Assembly (NCBI GenBank): GCA_001687465.1
Contig: LVLI01000040.1
Span: forward strand, 48,871-112,870
Length of the DNA: 64,000 nt
Direction: 5' to 3'
Origin: Halocafeteria seosinensis
Lineage: Eukaryota > Sar > Bigyra > Bicosoecida
Shown: positions 1 to 11,560 of the stretch, piece by piece
Position numbering within the stretch: position 1 is the first letter of the stretch
How the letters are laid out: each line of letters begins with the position of its first letter
Notes under the pieces: generated by a model
Databases searched by the model: none
Told to the model about the DNA's origin: nothing
The model's input: the letters and a program-made list of their open reading frames with translations, nothing else
Made by a program: the position numbers and the translations under genes

Positions 1-355
1 TTTGGGACTTATAAGGCCACCACGAGATATTCGGAGCCATGGTGAGATTTCCGTCGACTTCCAGCGTGACATTGTACAAAGATCGAACAGTGGCATTGAA
101 CACCAAATAGCCCTTGGATTCTGGAACCTGCACCGTGCGGTCGGTGGAACTGTCGTTAGCCCAGTACAGCGCTTTCCGTAAAGCTTCACTGTTTGTTTCG
201 GCCGCCTCGGGGGTGAATTCGCCTGCTTTGGCTCCAAATTCGTCGATGGAAATCGCATCCGCAGGAGGGACCTGGAGAACACAGCCGAGGAAAGCCAGAC
301 AAACTGCAGCGAGGGATGCGCTCTTCAACGTGGAATCGTCTCTATGCCGACGCAT
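1..355 (-). CDS. GH28 (polygalacturonase-like) beta-helix protein, N-terminal part
   Basis: The reading frame opens at the ATG at 355 and runs off the window start, so only about 118 residues are seen. Residues 1-36 look like a secretion signal: a short basic stretch, then a hydrophobic core (SLAAVCLAFLGCVLQ) ending near PPADA. The rest follows the opening of the pectin-lyase-fold GH28 family: DEFGAKAG, then SEALRKALYWAND, then VQVPESKGYLVFNATV, and LTMAPNISWWPYKS, the usual 'DFGAkgdg...AixxA...v.vP.g.Yl' pattern. Family members hydrolyse pectic or related polysaccharides outside the cell. The catalytic residues lie beyond the window, so activity and exact specificity cannot be judged. It could also be another member of the same beta-helix clan. 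A decayed copy of its 3' visible part lies at 14171-14278. Confidence 0.7.
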   Translation of the reverse strand, partial: MRRHRDDSTLKSASLAAVCLAFLGCVLQVPPADAISIDEFGAKAGEFTPEAAETNSEALRKALYWANDSSTDRTVQVPESKGYLVFNATVRSLYNVTLEVDGNLTMAPNISWWPYKSQ

Positions 356-697
356 GTTCGTCAAATTTCTTCGACACAACAAAGTGGGGACAGAATGAAT
401 TCTGTAGACGATGGTGGAAGTCGACAATGTTTTATCTGTGTAACAATCCCGGCATTCTCTCACTACCATATGGGAAAGGCCTGAGCTGCTACGCTGGAAG
501 TGAATCCATCGGAATCAGCGAGTTAACATCGCCAAACTCAGGATGGTGCTATAAGGTGGAAACTGACCTATAAACAAATAGTAAGTAAACCATGTATTAA
601 TGTTAAAGACAAATAGTCTATTTTGACGCTTAACGACGACGAGGTTTTTTGAGGCACGTATACTCAACTAGAGTATAATCCTTAAGGCTCAATTTAT
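356..697. other. Intergenic between GH28-like start and sedolisin A 3' end
   Basis: This stretch holds the 5' flank of the GH28-like gene and the 3' flank of sedolisin A, both on the minus strand. I see no coding exon, tRNA or repeat in it. Confidence 0.5.
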
Positions 698-2809
698 TTA
701 TTGGCTATCACCTCGTAGTGTTTTGGCGTTTTGGTAGAAGCCTCCAGGACCAGTGTTTTTGCCGGTGCGGCCATCGACTTCATCAAGAGCGCTGAGCATT
801 TCTTTTACATTGGGAGTACCCAAACCGGTGGTGGCATCCCAGCCAGGAGCAGCATAAAAACCAGTACTGCAGCACTCTCCTTCAGTGCACTTGTTGTTGC
901 CACTAGTGACATCGTTGAAGGCTGATGGGTGATTGTTAGCCATCTTGTATAAGAGCGGGTTAGCAAAGCCAATTGGACTGCCGCCATTCTCAAGGCGGTG
1001 AGCGTTGAGAAGACCAATCACACCAGCGAAGACGGGGCAAGAAGCAGAGGTACCATCCACCTGAGACTCCTGTCCGTTCAGCTCAATGTAGTAAGCATGC
1101 CCGATAGCGGCGACGTCAGGGTAGCCACGTCCGTTCGAGTTGAAGTCGCTGCTAGATGGGACGGCACTAGAGTTCTGAAGATATTTCTGCACAGCGTCCT
1201 TCTGGTAGTCAGGCATGGAGGCATACTCGGAGAATCCACCACCGCTCGTGATCAATGCAGCACCGCCCTTGGACGTGCAAGTGGTTTCTTCACCACCCAC
1301 AGCACAGGTCTTGTCACTGCAGATTGGGCTGGAGCCGCCAGTCCTCACGTTGCGGAACATTGTTGCTCCGACCGCGGTCACATAGGGGGAGGAGGCAGGG
1401 AAGCTAGGAGTGCATTTGTCAGAGTTGCACATAGAATCAGAGCGTCCGTGAGCTCCAGCATCACCGGATGCCGCGAGGAGGGTTACTCCACTAGACCCTA
1501 GTTTCTGGAAGTTCGTGTTGACCTTCTTAACGAAATCCTCACTGCCGCCGTCACTGAAGCCGCAAGGCTTGGAGCCTGGGGCAATTTTGCATTGCTGGTT
1601 TTCAGCCCATCCATAGGACATGGAAATCACGTCCGGAAGGTTGTCCTTGGAGCGCTTCAAGGCTTCATTTGAGAACTGGTACATCCATTTCTTTTCGGTC
1701 CAGTACCAGTTGGAGTTATCCTGTCCAACTGCGCCCAAATATTGGACATCAAGGGTAGACTCAGCACCAGGGTTGCTAGGCTTGAAAGGTCCAATTTTCT
1801 TCTTAAGGCTGAAAGAATCAATACCAGTTTTGGAGATGAAAGTCTTAAGATCGTCGGAAGAGACTGCCGGGTATCCTTGGAATTCGGCAGCGGCCTGAGT
1901 GCTCTTCGAGTTTCCTTTCTTGTTGATGTTGTATGTTTTTTGCAGAGTTTCCGGTACAGTGGTGTAGCTTTGGGTATCTACTTGAGGGCGTACACGACCG
2001 AAACGTCCATCTGGGACTTCAGTAAGGCCATCCACGAATTCGACCTTGTCTTCCAATGCCTTCGGGAATTGGTATTCTCCGTGCACGCGATGGATTTTGT
2101 CCCCCGAGAGTTTGTGCTCGAATTCGTATACTTCCGTGGCAAACATGTCTTCGATCTCTTCGGCAGTAGCTCGGCACTCGAGATGAGACCAGAAAGCTTT
2201 GCAGCGAGCTCCCTTGCTTTCGAAGTGGTTCCAAACATCCTTCAAGACATGGGAAGGAGTTGCAGTTAACTTGTTGAGTTCTTCTGGTTCTTTGAATTTC
2301 CCGTAATAAGGACTGCAAAAAGCACCAAAGAAAAGAGCAAGTGAATACCCATTGAGAACACGCTTTTTCTTCCGCGGAAGCACTTCTCGCTTCCACCTTG
2401 AGATCGCGCGCAACCACAGAACACCCTTCCTTCACACCTTCCCGCAAAATTACAAAAAAACTGGGGACCCCTCAACAGGGGGGCAACCATGGGGCACCTA
2501 GAACACAGAGAAAAACAAACAACAGCGACGAACAAATGCGAGCCATCTTAGGAACTTGTTCTGATGGAATGCGGCCAGCTTCGAAAACGGCCTTTTCGAT
2601 GTTTCTCGTCATTCTTTGAGCACTTACCTGTCGGGATCATTTACTGCATAGAAAATGGCATCTAATTGATCCAAATTGCTCTCGGGCAGAGCCACATCGA
2701 AGTCCAAAACTGTATCACGGGGGCTTCTCTCGTGCCGAACCCAGTCATTCTGGGAAGCAGCAGCTACGGAAGCGATGCCTAAAAGAGTGACGAAACTAAG
2801 GAAGCGCAT
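698..2809 (-). CDS. Secreted sedolisin (S53, tripeptidyl-peptidase I-like) A
   Basis: Two exons, 2809-2628 and 2312-698, are joined across a 315-bp GT-AG intron and give 598 aa. The join recreates the family motif DPDSPYYGKF of the propeptide. The N-terminus (MRFLSFVTLLGIASVAAA) is a signal peptide and is followed by the pro-kumamolisin-type activation domain. In the catalytic domain the sedolisin residues are visible: E245 and D249 in GAESTLDVQY, the oxyanion Asp345 in ASGDAGAHG, and Ser483 in DGTSASCP. The C-terminal calcium site is suggested by Asp528 (DVTSG) and Asp553 (GWDATTGLGTPN). Family members are acid serine-carboxyl peptidases that act in lysosome-like vacuoles or outside the cell. 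The start at 2809 is preferred over an in-frame Met in the intron because it supplies the signal peptide and the conserved junction. A tandem paralogue lies at 7900-10050. Confidence 0.92.
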
Positions 2810-5224
2810 TTTTATTAAGCTTCGTTTATCTGTTGACGCGAAAATATACCTTTTGCTTGTTATAATTATTCACTGTATCGGATTGAATAACCACAACTGG
2901 TACTATCAATCCTCGGCCAAGTATTCTTCTGCTGGTTTCTCCGGAGGGAAAACCACAGCCAAAGGAAAGTTTTCCTGCCACCATTCCAGGATTCCTGGCA
3001 CTGCAGCCGGCATCCCAAGATATCCAGCTGCTCTGGCTCTTTCCGAGAGCCCGCGAGAGCTCATACAGGCACATGTAGCTCTCCACCATTCCTGTTCGTG
3101 CCTGCTCGCCAGCCTTCGAACTTCGATGCTACAATTGGTGGAGAACACGTACTTCAGTTGGATACTTCCAAACTCCGGATGCACATACCAAGAGGAAATC
3201 CGCAGTTTGAGCGAGTGCAAAAAGCCCGCTACGATATTGGAAACGCGTGTTCATGCAAGCGATGAGTGGGAGGAAGAAGCCAGCTTGCGATGCGATTGGA
3301 GAGTTGCAACTTGCGAGCGTGAGGCACTTCCCTTGAAGTAGCACCCATTGAGTAGTACATCAATGAGTACTCAAAACTTTCAAAAGCATGCTTTAAGCGT
3401 CGAAGGTTCTCATGCCGTTTCGGGATCGTCATGAGAGAGAAAACCATAGCGTGCTTGAGGCATTCTGCGCTTGCTTGGCGAAAATAACGCGCCCGGTGTA
3501 CTGAAGTTCCAGCTCCGCTGTTCCTGTTGACAGAGCTTGACACATAATGTCACACATTGCCCTGGAATCGGGCACATGTCCGCGCACATAGCCCCTTGAA
3601 TGGATGCTCGCCGTCTTGGTTGAGCTTACGTTGCTCGGATAGTTCGACTGGCTCCAACACGGGACCAATAGCAAACGCGTGTGACTGCGGAATGAGTCAT
3701 AGCCCAGTCTTAAGGACATACTCTGCAAGCTCTTCCCACTGCTTTGATAGCGATTATCACGTATGCAAGGGCTGAGCAAGTTGCGATGTCCTTCAAAATC
3801 TCCGTCTTTCTGAGCGCATGAATCGGACACTGGGCGGCGGTTCCGAATTTGCACCAGTACCCACACGGGGGCACAGTAATTTAGAATGGAGGAATCGGAC
3901 AGGAAGTTAAAGGATTACTCTGTGATGCCTGTGTTTCTGCAGTTGGTATGCTTGCGTAGGCTCTTCTGTTGGGAGTGCTCACGGAAGAAACTCCAAAACT
4001 CAGGTGAGTCGAAGCTCTTGGTCCTACACTCTGCTCCTAGGAGCGCTGATGTGTACATGGGGTGCCTATTGATTAAATGCTAAGCCCCCAGTGAAGCCTC
4101 CACATACTCCATTATGTAGTTCTAGTGCACATAGTGGCCCATGGTGTGACATACATATGTACACGTGAACTCCTCCAACTTGGCAAGTTCACAGCCTGAA
4201 TCACAGGGCACGAATGAGTTGCACAGGGAGACGCTCAGTGTTGCGCGCCCTTACGGTAGAGTTGGAACGAAAGCATAGCTGCATCGACATATAAATAATG
4301 GTAGTCAACATCATGACTCTGTTTATGTTGAAGCGAATACCGATAGTTAATAGTGGAATAGGGTGGACTCGAAGTCTGCGTCGGGTTTCACGATTCAATA
4401 CACCCTATGCAGATTGTTAATTGCCAGACAAATAACCAATTTGGGAAGCTAATTCATGCAAAATTAGCTCATGTAAATACCGATGCGTTCCATCTGCGAC
4501 TGGTTTCCTCAATAAGGTGTGGACGGATGCCGGCTATGTGGCATCAATTTGAACAAGGGAGGATTTCTCAACAGCACTCCACGCATGGCTGATTCTATGA
4601 TATTTGTAAAGGGCATGTGGAACGTCAAGGTTTGGAACTAATGTAGTATGCACTGGCCACTTCCACACCTTGCTTGCAACACTCAGCGGAAGTGGAAGTG
4701 TGGCCGCAACACCAGCAGTTCCGGAGAATCAGGAAATATCGCTGTTTTATCTTCATCACAGTAAAAGGTAGCATGCATTAGTATGGAAAGCATATTTTAC
4801 AGTCAACGTGAATGGTACTATGTTTCCGATGTGCTAAGCCAGCTTTTTGATAATCAGACAAGTCGCAAAAGGCGGTCGCAACAACTTAACGGCACAAGGA
4901 ATGGATACTGTACTCCTCGCTACATGAATCGCTAATTCCAGTAGTTGATGCGCGTATGGGAAGCAGTATTCCTGAGGGTGTTAGGCATTAATTGAGGGGA
5001 TAATTTCACGAAGAAAAAGTCGTATTTCTTCAGCCGTCGGCAGAAAAAGGGCCGATTTGGCGCGTTCATGCTAAGCTACTCATTGCCCTACTGTGATTGA
5101 CGCTTGCATTCCACGGCATTGAGGCTTAAACCACTAAATCACTTGATTCCAAGTGAACACCGTCTCTCTGGAAGAGAGGAAACACTTTTTTCTGGGTGAC
5201 TGACCTCCGGAGGGAACCTGCAAA
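2810..5224. other. Long intergenic region with no convincing gene
   Basis: This 2.4-kb stretch separates the divergent sedolisin A and the ODA-docking-like gene. Open frames on both strands are short (up to about 220 codons), overlap each other, and show no domain or splice-linked continuity. Minus-strand frames around 2826-3866 are relatively open and might be a decayed mobile element or old gene, but I could not identify one. Its two ends presumably hold promoters. Confidence 0.4.
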
Positions 5225-7751
5225 ATGGGGTCCGAGCAGGAAAGACCTACCAGTTCCTCCCATGCCGGGGCAACACAGCAGCCAAAGAGGCCTGAAAGAC
5301 CCAAGCCTGTGGCTAAATCCCAGTCGTCGGCAACGACCTCCGGGAGGCGGCGGTATGATCCTTTGCAGCAACAAAAACCTGCAGGTCCCGCTCAACCGAC
5401 ACATTTCGAGGAGGAAGATGAAGGAGGAAAATCCAAGGAGAACGCGTACCCGGAGGAAGATGTCATGATGGATGAAGAAATGAACCACGGGGATGACAAC
5501 AAAGACACGGAGCAACGCGGAGAACGCCAGAGAACAGATGTCCCGCGGCTCAACCTGACTCAAGGTGGTGGAAGCCAAGCGAGGTCTTCCTCAGCACGAG
5601 AGAGCCGAACAGGATGGAGGGAGTGGAAGCGCCCTTCAACACAGCATTCCATGACCGAGAGAACGGTCACCACTGGTCATCCCGTCGAGCAAAGAGGTCA
5701 ACAGGATACTATTGAACAACTCCAAAATCAGAACGAGAACTTCAACCGCAAGATTGAGATGGAAAAGAGGCGAGCAGACGAACTTGACCGTAAAATGAAG
5801 GTAAGTGTTTGTACCTTAACTCCCTTCCATTGAAAGCCATGCGCTGAATTGCCGGTGCAGATCTCTAAAGGGAAGTTGGACGATGTCCGCAAATCGCTGC
5901 AAGGAAGAGATACTCGAGAGGAGTCGCGCCGGCTAGAGAAAAATATCAAGATGGCCGAAAATCGCCTAGATCTTGCCAGGAAGAGGCTAAATGATCGGGA
6001 AGCAAAAAATGAAAGCATCAAAAAGGATATCGAGAGCCTTCGACGGGATAAGATTCAACGCGAAAATATCGTCAACAAGACAGTAAGCCTGTTGTCCACC
6101 TTCAGAGCTGTTAATTTTTTTTGCTTATTGCAATAATTCTTGTGTTTTCAGAAAAGTGAAGTGGAACGGAAGAAGGAGGAGATAGAAAAGCTACAGGGTG
6201 AGTTACGGGAGCACAGTGACGTGCGAGATCGATGTGAAAAAGAAATCCAGGTATGTCTATTTCATAAGCTCCGGAGTAGATCGTACGATATAGTGTGTAC
6301 ATATTGGTTGTGCAGTACTTAGAAGCGACAATTGAGCAAGAAGCGAAAGAGTTTGAGCAGAAATTCCAACAAGCGCTTGAGGAGAACGCTATGGAACAAT
6401 CTCAACTTGGTTTCGAGCCTGTTCAGGAAGAAAGCATTGGCGAAGAAGACCTGTTTAAGCAGCTTGCTTCTGGGGATACGGGTACCGGTGCACAGCAGAT
6501 GACCCTCGCTCAAGAGGCTACCCTTCGTCATAAATCGGCGAAGCACTCATGGGAAAATGCCAAGCGCGAAACAGATAGAGCAGCATTGAGCAAGCAGCTG
6601 GACTCGTTCGAGAATGCTTTTGCCAACATTCAAGAACAGACGGGAATATCGAGCATCGACGAAATGGTAGACGCCTTTCAAAGCTCCGAGGAAAATAACT
6701 ATTCTCAGATAAATATGATTAACGAACTGAACAAGGAGATCAAAGAGCTGGAAGTAGAGAATTCTCGTCTGCGTTCTGCTGTTGGCGAGGCTGAAAACCA
6801 CGGAGCAGTTACAGAGGAGTCCAGGCAAGAGGTGTACGAAGAAGCAGAAAGTAAGCTACAGACTCTGGAAAAAGTTACCCGGGAGCATGACAATCAAAAT
6901 GAGAAGGCACTTCGACAGTTGGAGGCAGCCCGTCCAGGCATCCACTCCATCTTCCAGAAGGTAAGGAACCTGCGAAGGCTGGTTTTGAACCTGTTGTATC
7001 ACGTTTCTTTGGATGTGATTTGTTGCAGCTGGCTTCGTCGTCTGATGATAGTCTCACCGAAAGTCTTGCTGCCACCGGCGTCAGCGACGGAAACATTATG
7101 CAGTTCCTTGGAATAATCGAACAGCGAGTTTCCGAACTGACTCACTTTTATGAGCTTACGCGTGGTGGTAAACCGCTCGCGGAAGTTCTTGATCAAATCA
7201 ATGCCACCGAAACCAACGAGGAGACCGACTCACCACCCTCATCTCAGCGAATCGGCGGTACCTCCATTGCTCGAAAGCATCAACCGACGCTGAAGCCACC
7301 CCGAGCACCCTCTATCCAGGACGTTAATGACACCGAAGAAAGCTCTGCTGCAAACGCATACAGAAATAGATTGCAACAGCAAAAGTCAGAGGCCTCCCAT
7401 CTCTCGCGCGCTCGAGAATCGGCCCAGACGATATTTGCCTCTTCTGCTGGTTTGACAAATAATCCGGAAGGATTGAATAGTTCTTTGCAGCTCCTTCTCG
7501 ATCCCTCTGAGTCGAATCGAAAGAAAACTGCAGCCGAAAAGGCATCGAGCCTGGACCCGGTTGTGTCTCGGAAAGGACGCGGTCTTCGCAGCACGGAACA
7601 AGCGGCGAGGGAGGATGTTGTTCGCATTCTTAGGGGAGAAAGCAATCCTAAACACGAAGAGGCGCCTCATGGCGAGGATAAAATGGCATCCGCAACTTCT
7701 ATTCGACCCGTCTCTGTCGCGGAACTACGTGGCTCTATGCATGTTCAATAA
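5225..7751 (+). CDS. Coiled-coil protein, outer dynein arm docking complex-like (CCDC63/CCDC114/ODA1 type)
   Basis: Five exons (5225-5800, 5861-6082, 6152-6250, 6316-6960, 7029-7751), all joined in phase 0, give 754 aa. The first 150 residues are charged and disordered. Residues about 155-510 are long heptad-rich coiled coils with E/K/R-rich stretches. Just after the main coiled coil comes DGNIMQFLGIIEQRVSEL, which closely fits the conserved 'N...LG.IEQR.NE' block of the CCDC63/CCDC114/ODA1 family. Those proteins form the platform that fixes outer dynein arms to the doublet microtubules of cilia. The tail (about 590-754) is again low complexity. The length exceeds the usual 550-670 aa, mainly through the N-terminal extension. 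Other long coiled-coil proteins cannot be fully excluded, but the LGIIEQR block is specific. The implication is that the organism builds motile flagella. Confidence 0.6.
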
Positions 7752-7899
7752 TCGATCAATAATTTACTTTTCCGTATGGGTTAGACAATCATATTTATGC
7801 ATCTACTGCGTCCTTATTTACAACGAAGCAACTCGTTTATCTTGCTATTCCTTCTCCGTTGCCAAATGTGTTGTCGCAGTATAGAACAAATGAATCATC

Positions 7900-10050
7900 T
7901 TAAAAGTTTCCACGGAGAGTCTTTCCCAAGTTGAGGACTTTCTGGGAAGGAGCCTTCAGTCCATCAATTGCTTGAAGAGCGGAAAGAAGGTTGGCTACGT
8001 TAGGTGTTCCGAGACCAGTGGTTGCATCCCAACCTGCAAATACAAAAATGCAAAACTTTTTAACGAATGAAACGGGCATACAACACTTGTGTAATGCACT
8101 TACCTTTGGTAGCAGTAAAACCAGTGCTGCAGCATTGTCCTTCGGTGCAGTAGTTGTTTCCAGTTGTAATGTCATTGAAGGCATTAGGGTGCTCTCTGGC
8201 GATCTTATATAAGAGAGGGTTGGCAAAGCCGATGGTTGATCTACCGTTCTCTACACGGTAGGCATTTAGCAGACCGATCACTCCAGCGAAGACAGGGCAC
8301 GATGCGGAAGTACCATCTACTTGAGCTTCCTGGCCGTTGAGTTCAATGTAATAAGCATGGCCAAGAGCAGCAACATCTGGGTATCCACGGCCTCCGCTGT
8401 TGTAGTCGTTAGATGGTGGGACGGCTCCTTGGGTGTTGATGTAGGTGTTGACCTCGTTAGTCTGGTAGTCGGGGGTAGAAGCGTAGTTCGAGAAACCTCC
8501 ACCAGATGTGATCAAGGCTGCTCCACCCTTAGAGGTGCACACAGTTTCGGTACCTCCAGTAGCGCAGGATACTTCGTTACAGATGGGGGAGTTTCCTCCG
8601 GTAGTGACGCTGCTGAACATGGTAGCGCCGACAGCAGTGAGGTAGGGAGACGACGCGGGGAAAGCGGGGTTGCACTTGGTGGCACTGCACCCAGCATCAG
8701 ATCGGCCATGGGCTCCAGCATCACCGGAAGCGGCAACCAAAGTAACACCAGTTGCTCCGAGTTTCTGGAAGTTAGTGTTCACCTGGTTAACAAAGGCTTC
8801 ACTTCCGCCTCCGTTGGAACAAGGCTCTGAGGAGGGAGCAATCTGGCATTGTTGAGCTTCGGACCATCCATAGGACATGGAGATGATGTCAGGAAGATCG
8901 CTTCTCTGTTTCTGGAGAGCTTGGTTGCTGAACTCGTACATCCATTGCTGTTCAGTCCAGTACCAGTTGTCGTTTCCTTCACCTACAGCTCCCAAGTACT
9001 GTACGTCCAAATCGGATTCAGCTCCAGCGTATCCAGGGTTGAAGGGACCAATTTTGGTTCCAATGGTGAAGGAAGTGATACCGGTCTTGGAGATGAATGT
9101 TTTCAAGTCAGAGGGTAGGAAAGGAGGGTAGTTCTGGAACTCAGCGGCCGCCTGGCTGGTCCTGGAGCTTCCGCTTGTTTGGATGTTGTACACGTTGGTC
9201 AGCGTTTCGGGCACAACGGTGTATTGTTGTACATCAATTTTACGAGATCTTCCGTAACGAGGTACTGGGAGCTGGGTCAATCCAGAGATGAAGTTCACCT
9301 TTCCTTGAAGCTCCTCAGGGAATGTGAATTTTCCGTTGATGCGCAATGCTACAGCTCCGGACAGTTTGTGTTGGAAGTCATGGACTTCGGTGTTGAACAT
9401 AGCCTCGACTTCTTCTACGGTGGCTCCACACTCAAGATGGCTCCAGAAGGCCTTGCATTTGGCTCCGTTCTGTTCGAAGTAGTTCCATACCTCCTTGAGA
9501 ATGTGGGAAGGGGTGGCCGTCAAGCGGTTAAGCTCTTCGGGTTCCTTGTATTGTCCGTATTTTGGGCTGCAGTTGCAACACAGTAGAGAGGAATGTTGAT
9601 TATCAAGTGCAGTGGTTTCGTTTCCCACAACAGAGGAACGAGGCGTGATACCCCTAGGGTCCCGTTGTCCCTTTCATCGTCACTTCAACACAACCCCTCA
9701 TGCTTTTTGTTATTTCTCTTCGAGAGGACGTGAGGGGAATTCCTAGGAATACCCTTTTTTGTTCCCTAGGATGCCCCCTTCAACAGTGCCCTGCCGAAGT
9801 GTAGCCCGCTGTGGGCGCTTTTTTCCTGCTCACTGCAGTGCATAACAAGAAAAATGTATAAACCAACATACCTATCGGGATCCGTCACCTCCTTGAAGAT
9901 TTGATCCAACTTATCCAAATTGGACTCGGGAAGGGACACAGAGAAGGTAAGAATGGAGTTCTTGGGGGATCTTTGTTGAGCTACCCAGTCTGGGTTGGCC
10001 GCAGCCATGGAAGCCAAGCCCAATAAAGTTACGATGCTAAGCACACGCAT
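7900..10050 (-). CDS. Secreted sedolisin (S53, tripeptidyl-peptidase I-like) B
   Basis: Three exons (10050-9872, 9566-8104, 8033-7900) give 591 aa. The first intron (305 bp) sits at the same place as in sedolisin A and its splice recreates DPDSPKYGQY. The second intron (70 bp, 8103-8034) splits the codon before GWDATTGLGTPN and has no counterpart in paralogue A. The N-terminus MRVLSIVTLLGLASMAAA is a signal peptide. The catalytic residues are intact: E243 and D247 (GAESDLDVQY), D342 (SGDAGAHG), S480 (DGTSASCP). Like A, it should be an acid exo- or endopeptidase made as a proenzyme and activated in an acidic compartment. The two genes are about 5 kb apart on the same strand with an unrelated plus-strand gene between them, so they form an interrupted tandem pair. 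Confidence 0.93.
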
Positions 10051-10555
10051 GTTGACTTTCTTTTGTCCGTTTATCTTGGTCGATAAAGACTCGAAAACCT
10101 TGAAAGAAAAAAAAAAAGAATTTTTCGCCTTCCGCTCCGGATCCTAATAATCCCGAACCTTTCGCATCAACTGGCCAAACTTCAATTTTGTACCAGTTGT
10201 TGGTTGAAGTTGAAGTCAGAGCGGCAGCTTAACTTCGATAATGAAGTTCGATTGCGCAAAGGCTGCAGGAACAGCGGGCCCGTCGCTGCTTAACACGGGC
10301 GCATACCGCTCCTCGTTAAGAGGATGCGGTCAACTTCCCGGCCGGTGGGCTATCTGTCACATTTGTGTGTGTGTGCGCAAAACTGAACTGTTGAGGTGTG
10401 GTTGGGGATTTGGAATATCGAGCTTGGATGCAAGATGCGGAATGGATGGATGGATGGACGCTCTAGTGCTCCTACTAGTGTCCTCTGTTGAATAATGACT
10501 GGCTTAGCATGAGCCGTGGAGGCACATCTGCTGACGCAGCGAAGGCTTCGCTGCG
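10051..10555. other. Intergenic upstream of sedolisin B, with repeats
   Basis: Next to the sedolisin B start there is an A-rich run near 10100-10120 and short palindromic AACTTC/GAAGTT motifs around 10170-10250. A dispersed-repeat copy sits at 10304-10362, a TG run near 10364, and a GGAT tetranucleotide run near 10441. No coding exon is seen. Confidence 0.45.
10304..10362. repeat. Dispersed repeat copy 1 (second copy at 56796-56867)
   Basis: The segment aligns with 56796-56867: both have ACCGCTCC-CGTTAAGAGG-TGC, then CGGCCGGTGGGCTATCT, then TCACAT. The other copy carries about 13 extra bases in the middle, and both are followed by TG-rich sequence. Two copies 46 kb apart in non-coding DNA suggest a mobile-element remnant. 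Confidence 0.6.
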
Positions 10556-11151
10556 AAGCTTTTAAGGATTCATTATCGCGCCGTTCATGAAACGGCAGCA
10601 CGTGATTATGAGAAAGACGGTGCTTGATAGCTGGTCAGCACCTGTGCATGAAGAGCGTGTCGAGGACTTTCGTGCCAACCCTGAGAATGAACTGCGACTT
10701 GTCGCAGAATTGAATGGCGAAATTGCCGGCTTTGGGGCGCTTGTAGTTGAGAAGAACGAACTGCGGGCTTATTATGTGGATCCGGATTGTTCCCGTCTTG
10801 GTGTTGGTCGCACTCTTGTTGTGGAGATTGAGCGCCAAGCGCTGAATGCTGGCCTGAATCACCTCGAATTCGACTCCTCGTTTACTGTGAAACCCGTCGC
10901 ACTCTTGTTGTGGAGATAGAGCGCCAAGCGCTGAATGCTACCTCGAATTCGACTCCTCGTTTACTGTGAAACCCTTTTGCTTTTACAAGGCCCTGATAGA
11001 TGATCAGCATAAACTGCGAAGCGGTGCTCGAATCGAGCAGCTCGATGCCATGTGTACGGATGTATATGGTGATAGCACCGCAAGGCGACCGATAAAACGT
11101 AAGAGCCGAAATGTTAAACTACCTCAATCGGAATCTGGAATCAGCAACTGA
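10556..11151 (+). pseudogene. Broken GNAT-family acetyltransferase, bacterial type
   Basis: Pieces of one GNAT protein are spread over two frames. The start (LLRIHYRAVHETAARDYEKD) is in one frame to about 10618. After a one-base shift the body continues with VLDSWSAPVHEERVEDF, LRLVAELNGEIAGFGAL, ELRAYYVDP and the acetyl-CoA loop SRLGVGRTL. The frame then hits a direct duplication (10807-10895 and 10896-10974) that introduces an early stop at 10919. The ancestral C-terminus (VKPFCFYKALIDDQHKLRSG) resumes behind the second copy. The protein would have transferred an acetyl group from acetyl-CoA to an unknown substrate. The gene style is like bacterial GNATs, so an old lateral transfer is possible. 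Alternative reading: exons of a rearranged live gene, but no suitable splice sites were seen. Confidence 0.65.
10807..10974 (+). repeat. Imperfect tandem duplication inside the GNAT pseudogene (89 + 79 bp)
   Basis: The 89-bp unit 10807-10895 is followed directly by a second copy, 10896-10974, nearly identical but lacking ten bases (10851-10860 of the first copy) and with one T-to-A change that makes a TAG stop. It explains the split of the GNAT reading frame. Confidence 0.9.
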
Positions 11152-11560
11152 ACCAGAGTTCGTGGCGCTTTCCGCTGGTACCTCTTGAGATAACAGCAGT
11201 TAGCAGTTTAGTGGTTAACGCAGAGTGTTTACCTCACCTTTGGGAGACTCTTCATAGCTGCCAACCTCGACAACGCGAAGCAATAAATTCCTCCGCCTCT
11301 AACTGAAACAAATGTTTGGCGCCTATGTCTCAAACTCCTTTTCCGTCTTTTCCGACCATTTACGCGGCTATACATTCGTTTCTGACTTCTTTGATACCAT
11401 TTGCATGTTCATACATCTACATGCTTTGTAGTTGTAGTTGAACCGGAAGAATCACCTTGAAACAATTGATACAGGCTTTTGTTTTTCAAAGGAGGGAAGT
11501 CCAGTGCTCTTGAGCATTTTCTACTCTTCTATAGCTTTATATTACTGTCCTTTCATCACT
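11152..11560. other. Intergenic / eIF2-beta 5' flank
   Basis: No gene or repeat was recognised. The pyrimidine-rich stretch before 11561 is the likely promoter and leader of the eIF2-beta gene. Confidence 0.4.

Noticed and set aside
2313-2413. Sedolisin A starting at an ATG at 2413 without the upstream exon
   Set aside because: That start lacks a signal peptide; the splice from 2628 to 2312 restores the signal peptide and the conserved DPDSPYYG junction, and the paralogue does the same.
2676-3341. Plus-strand open frame of 221 codons
   Set aside because: It begins opposite sedolisin exon 1 and continues into non-coding DNA, with no recognisable motif and poor protein character.
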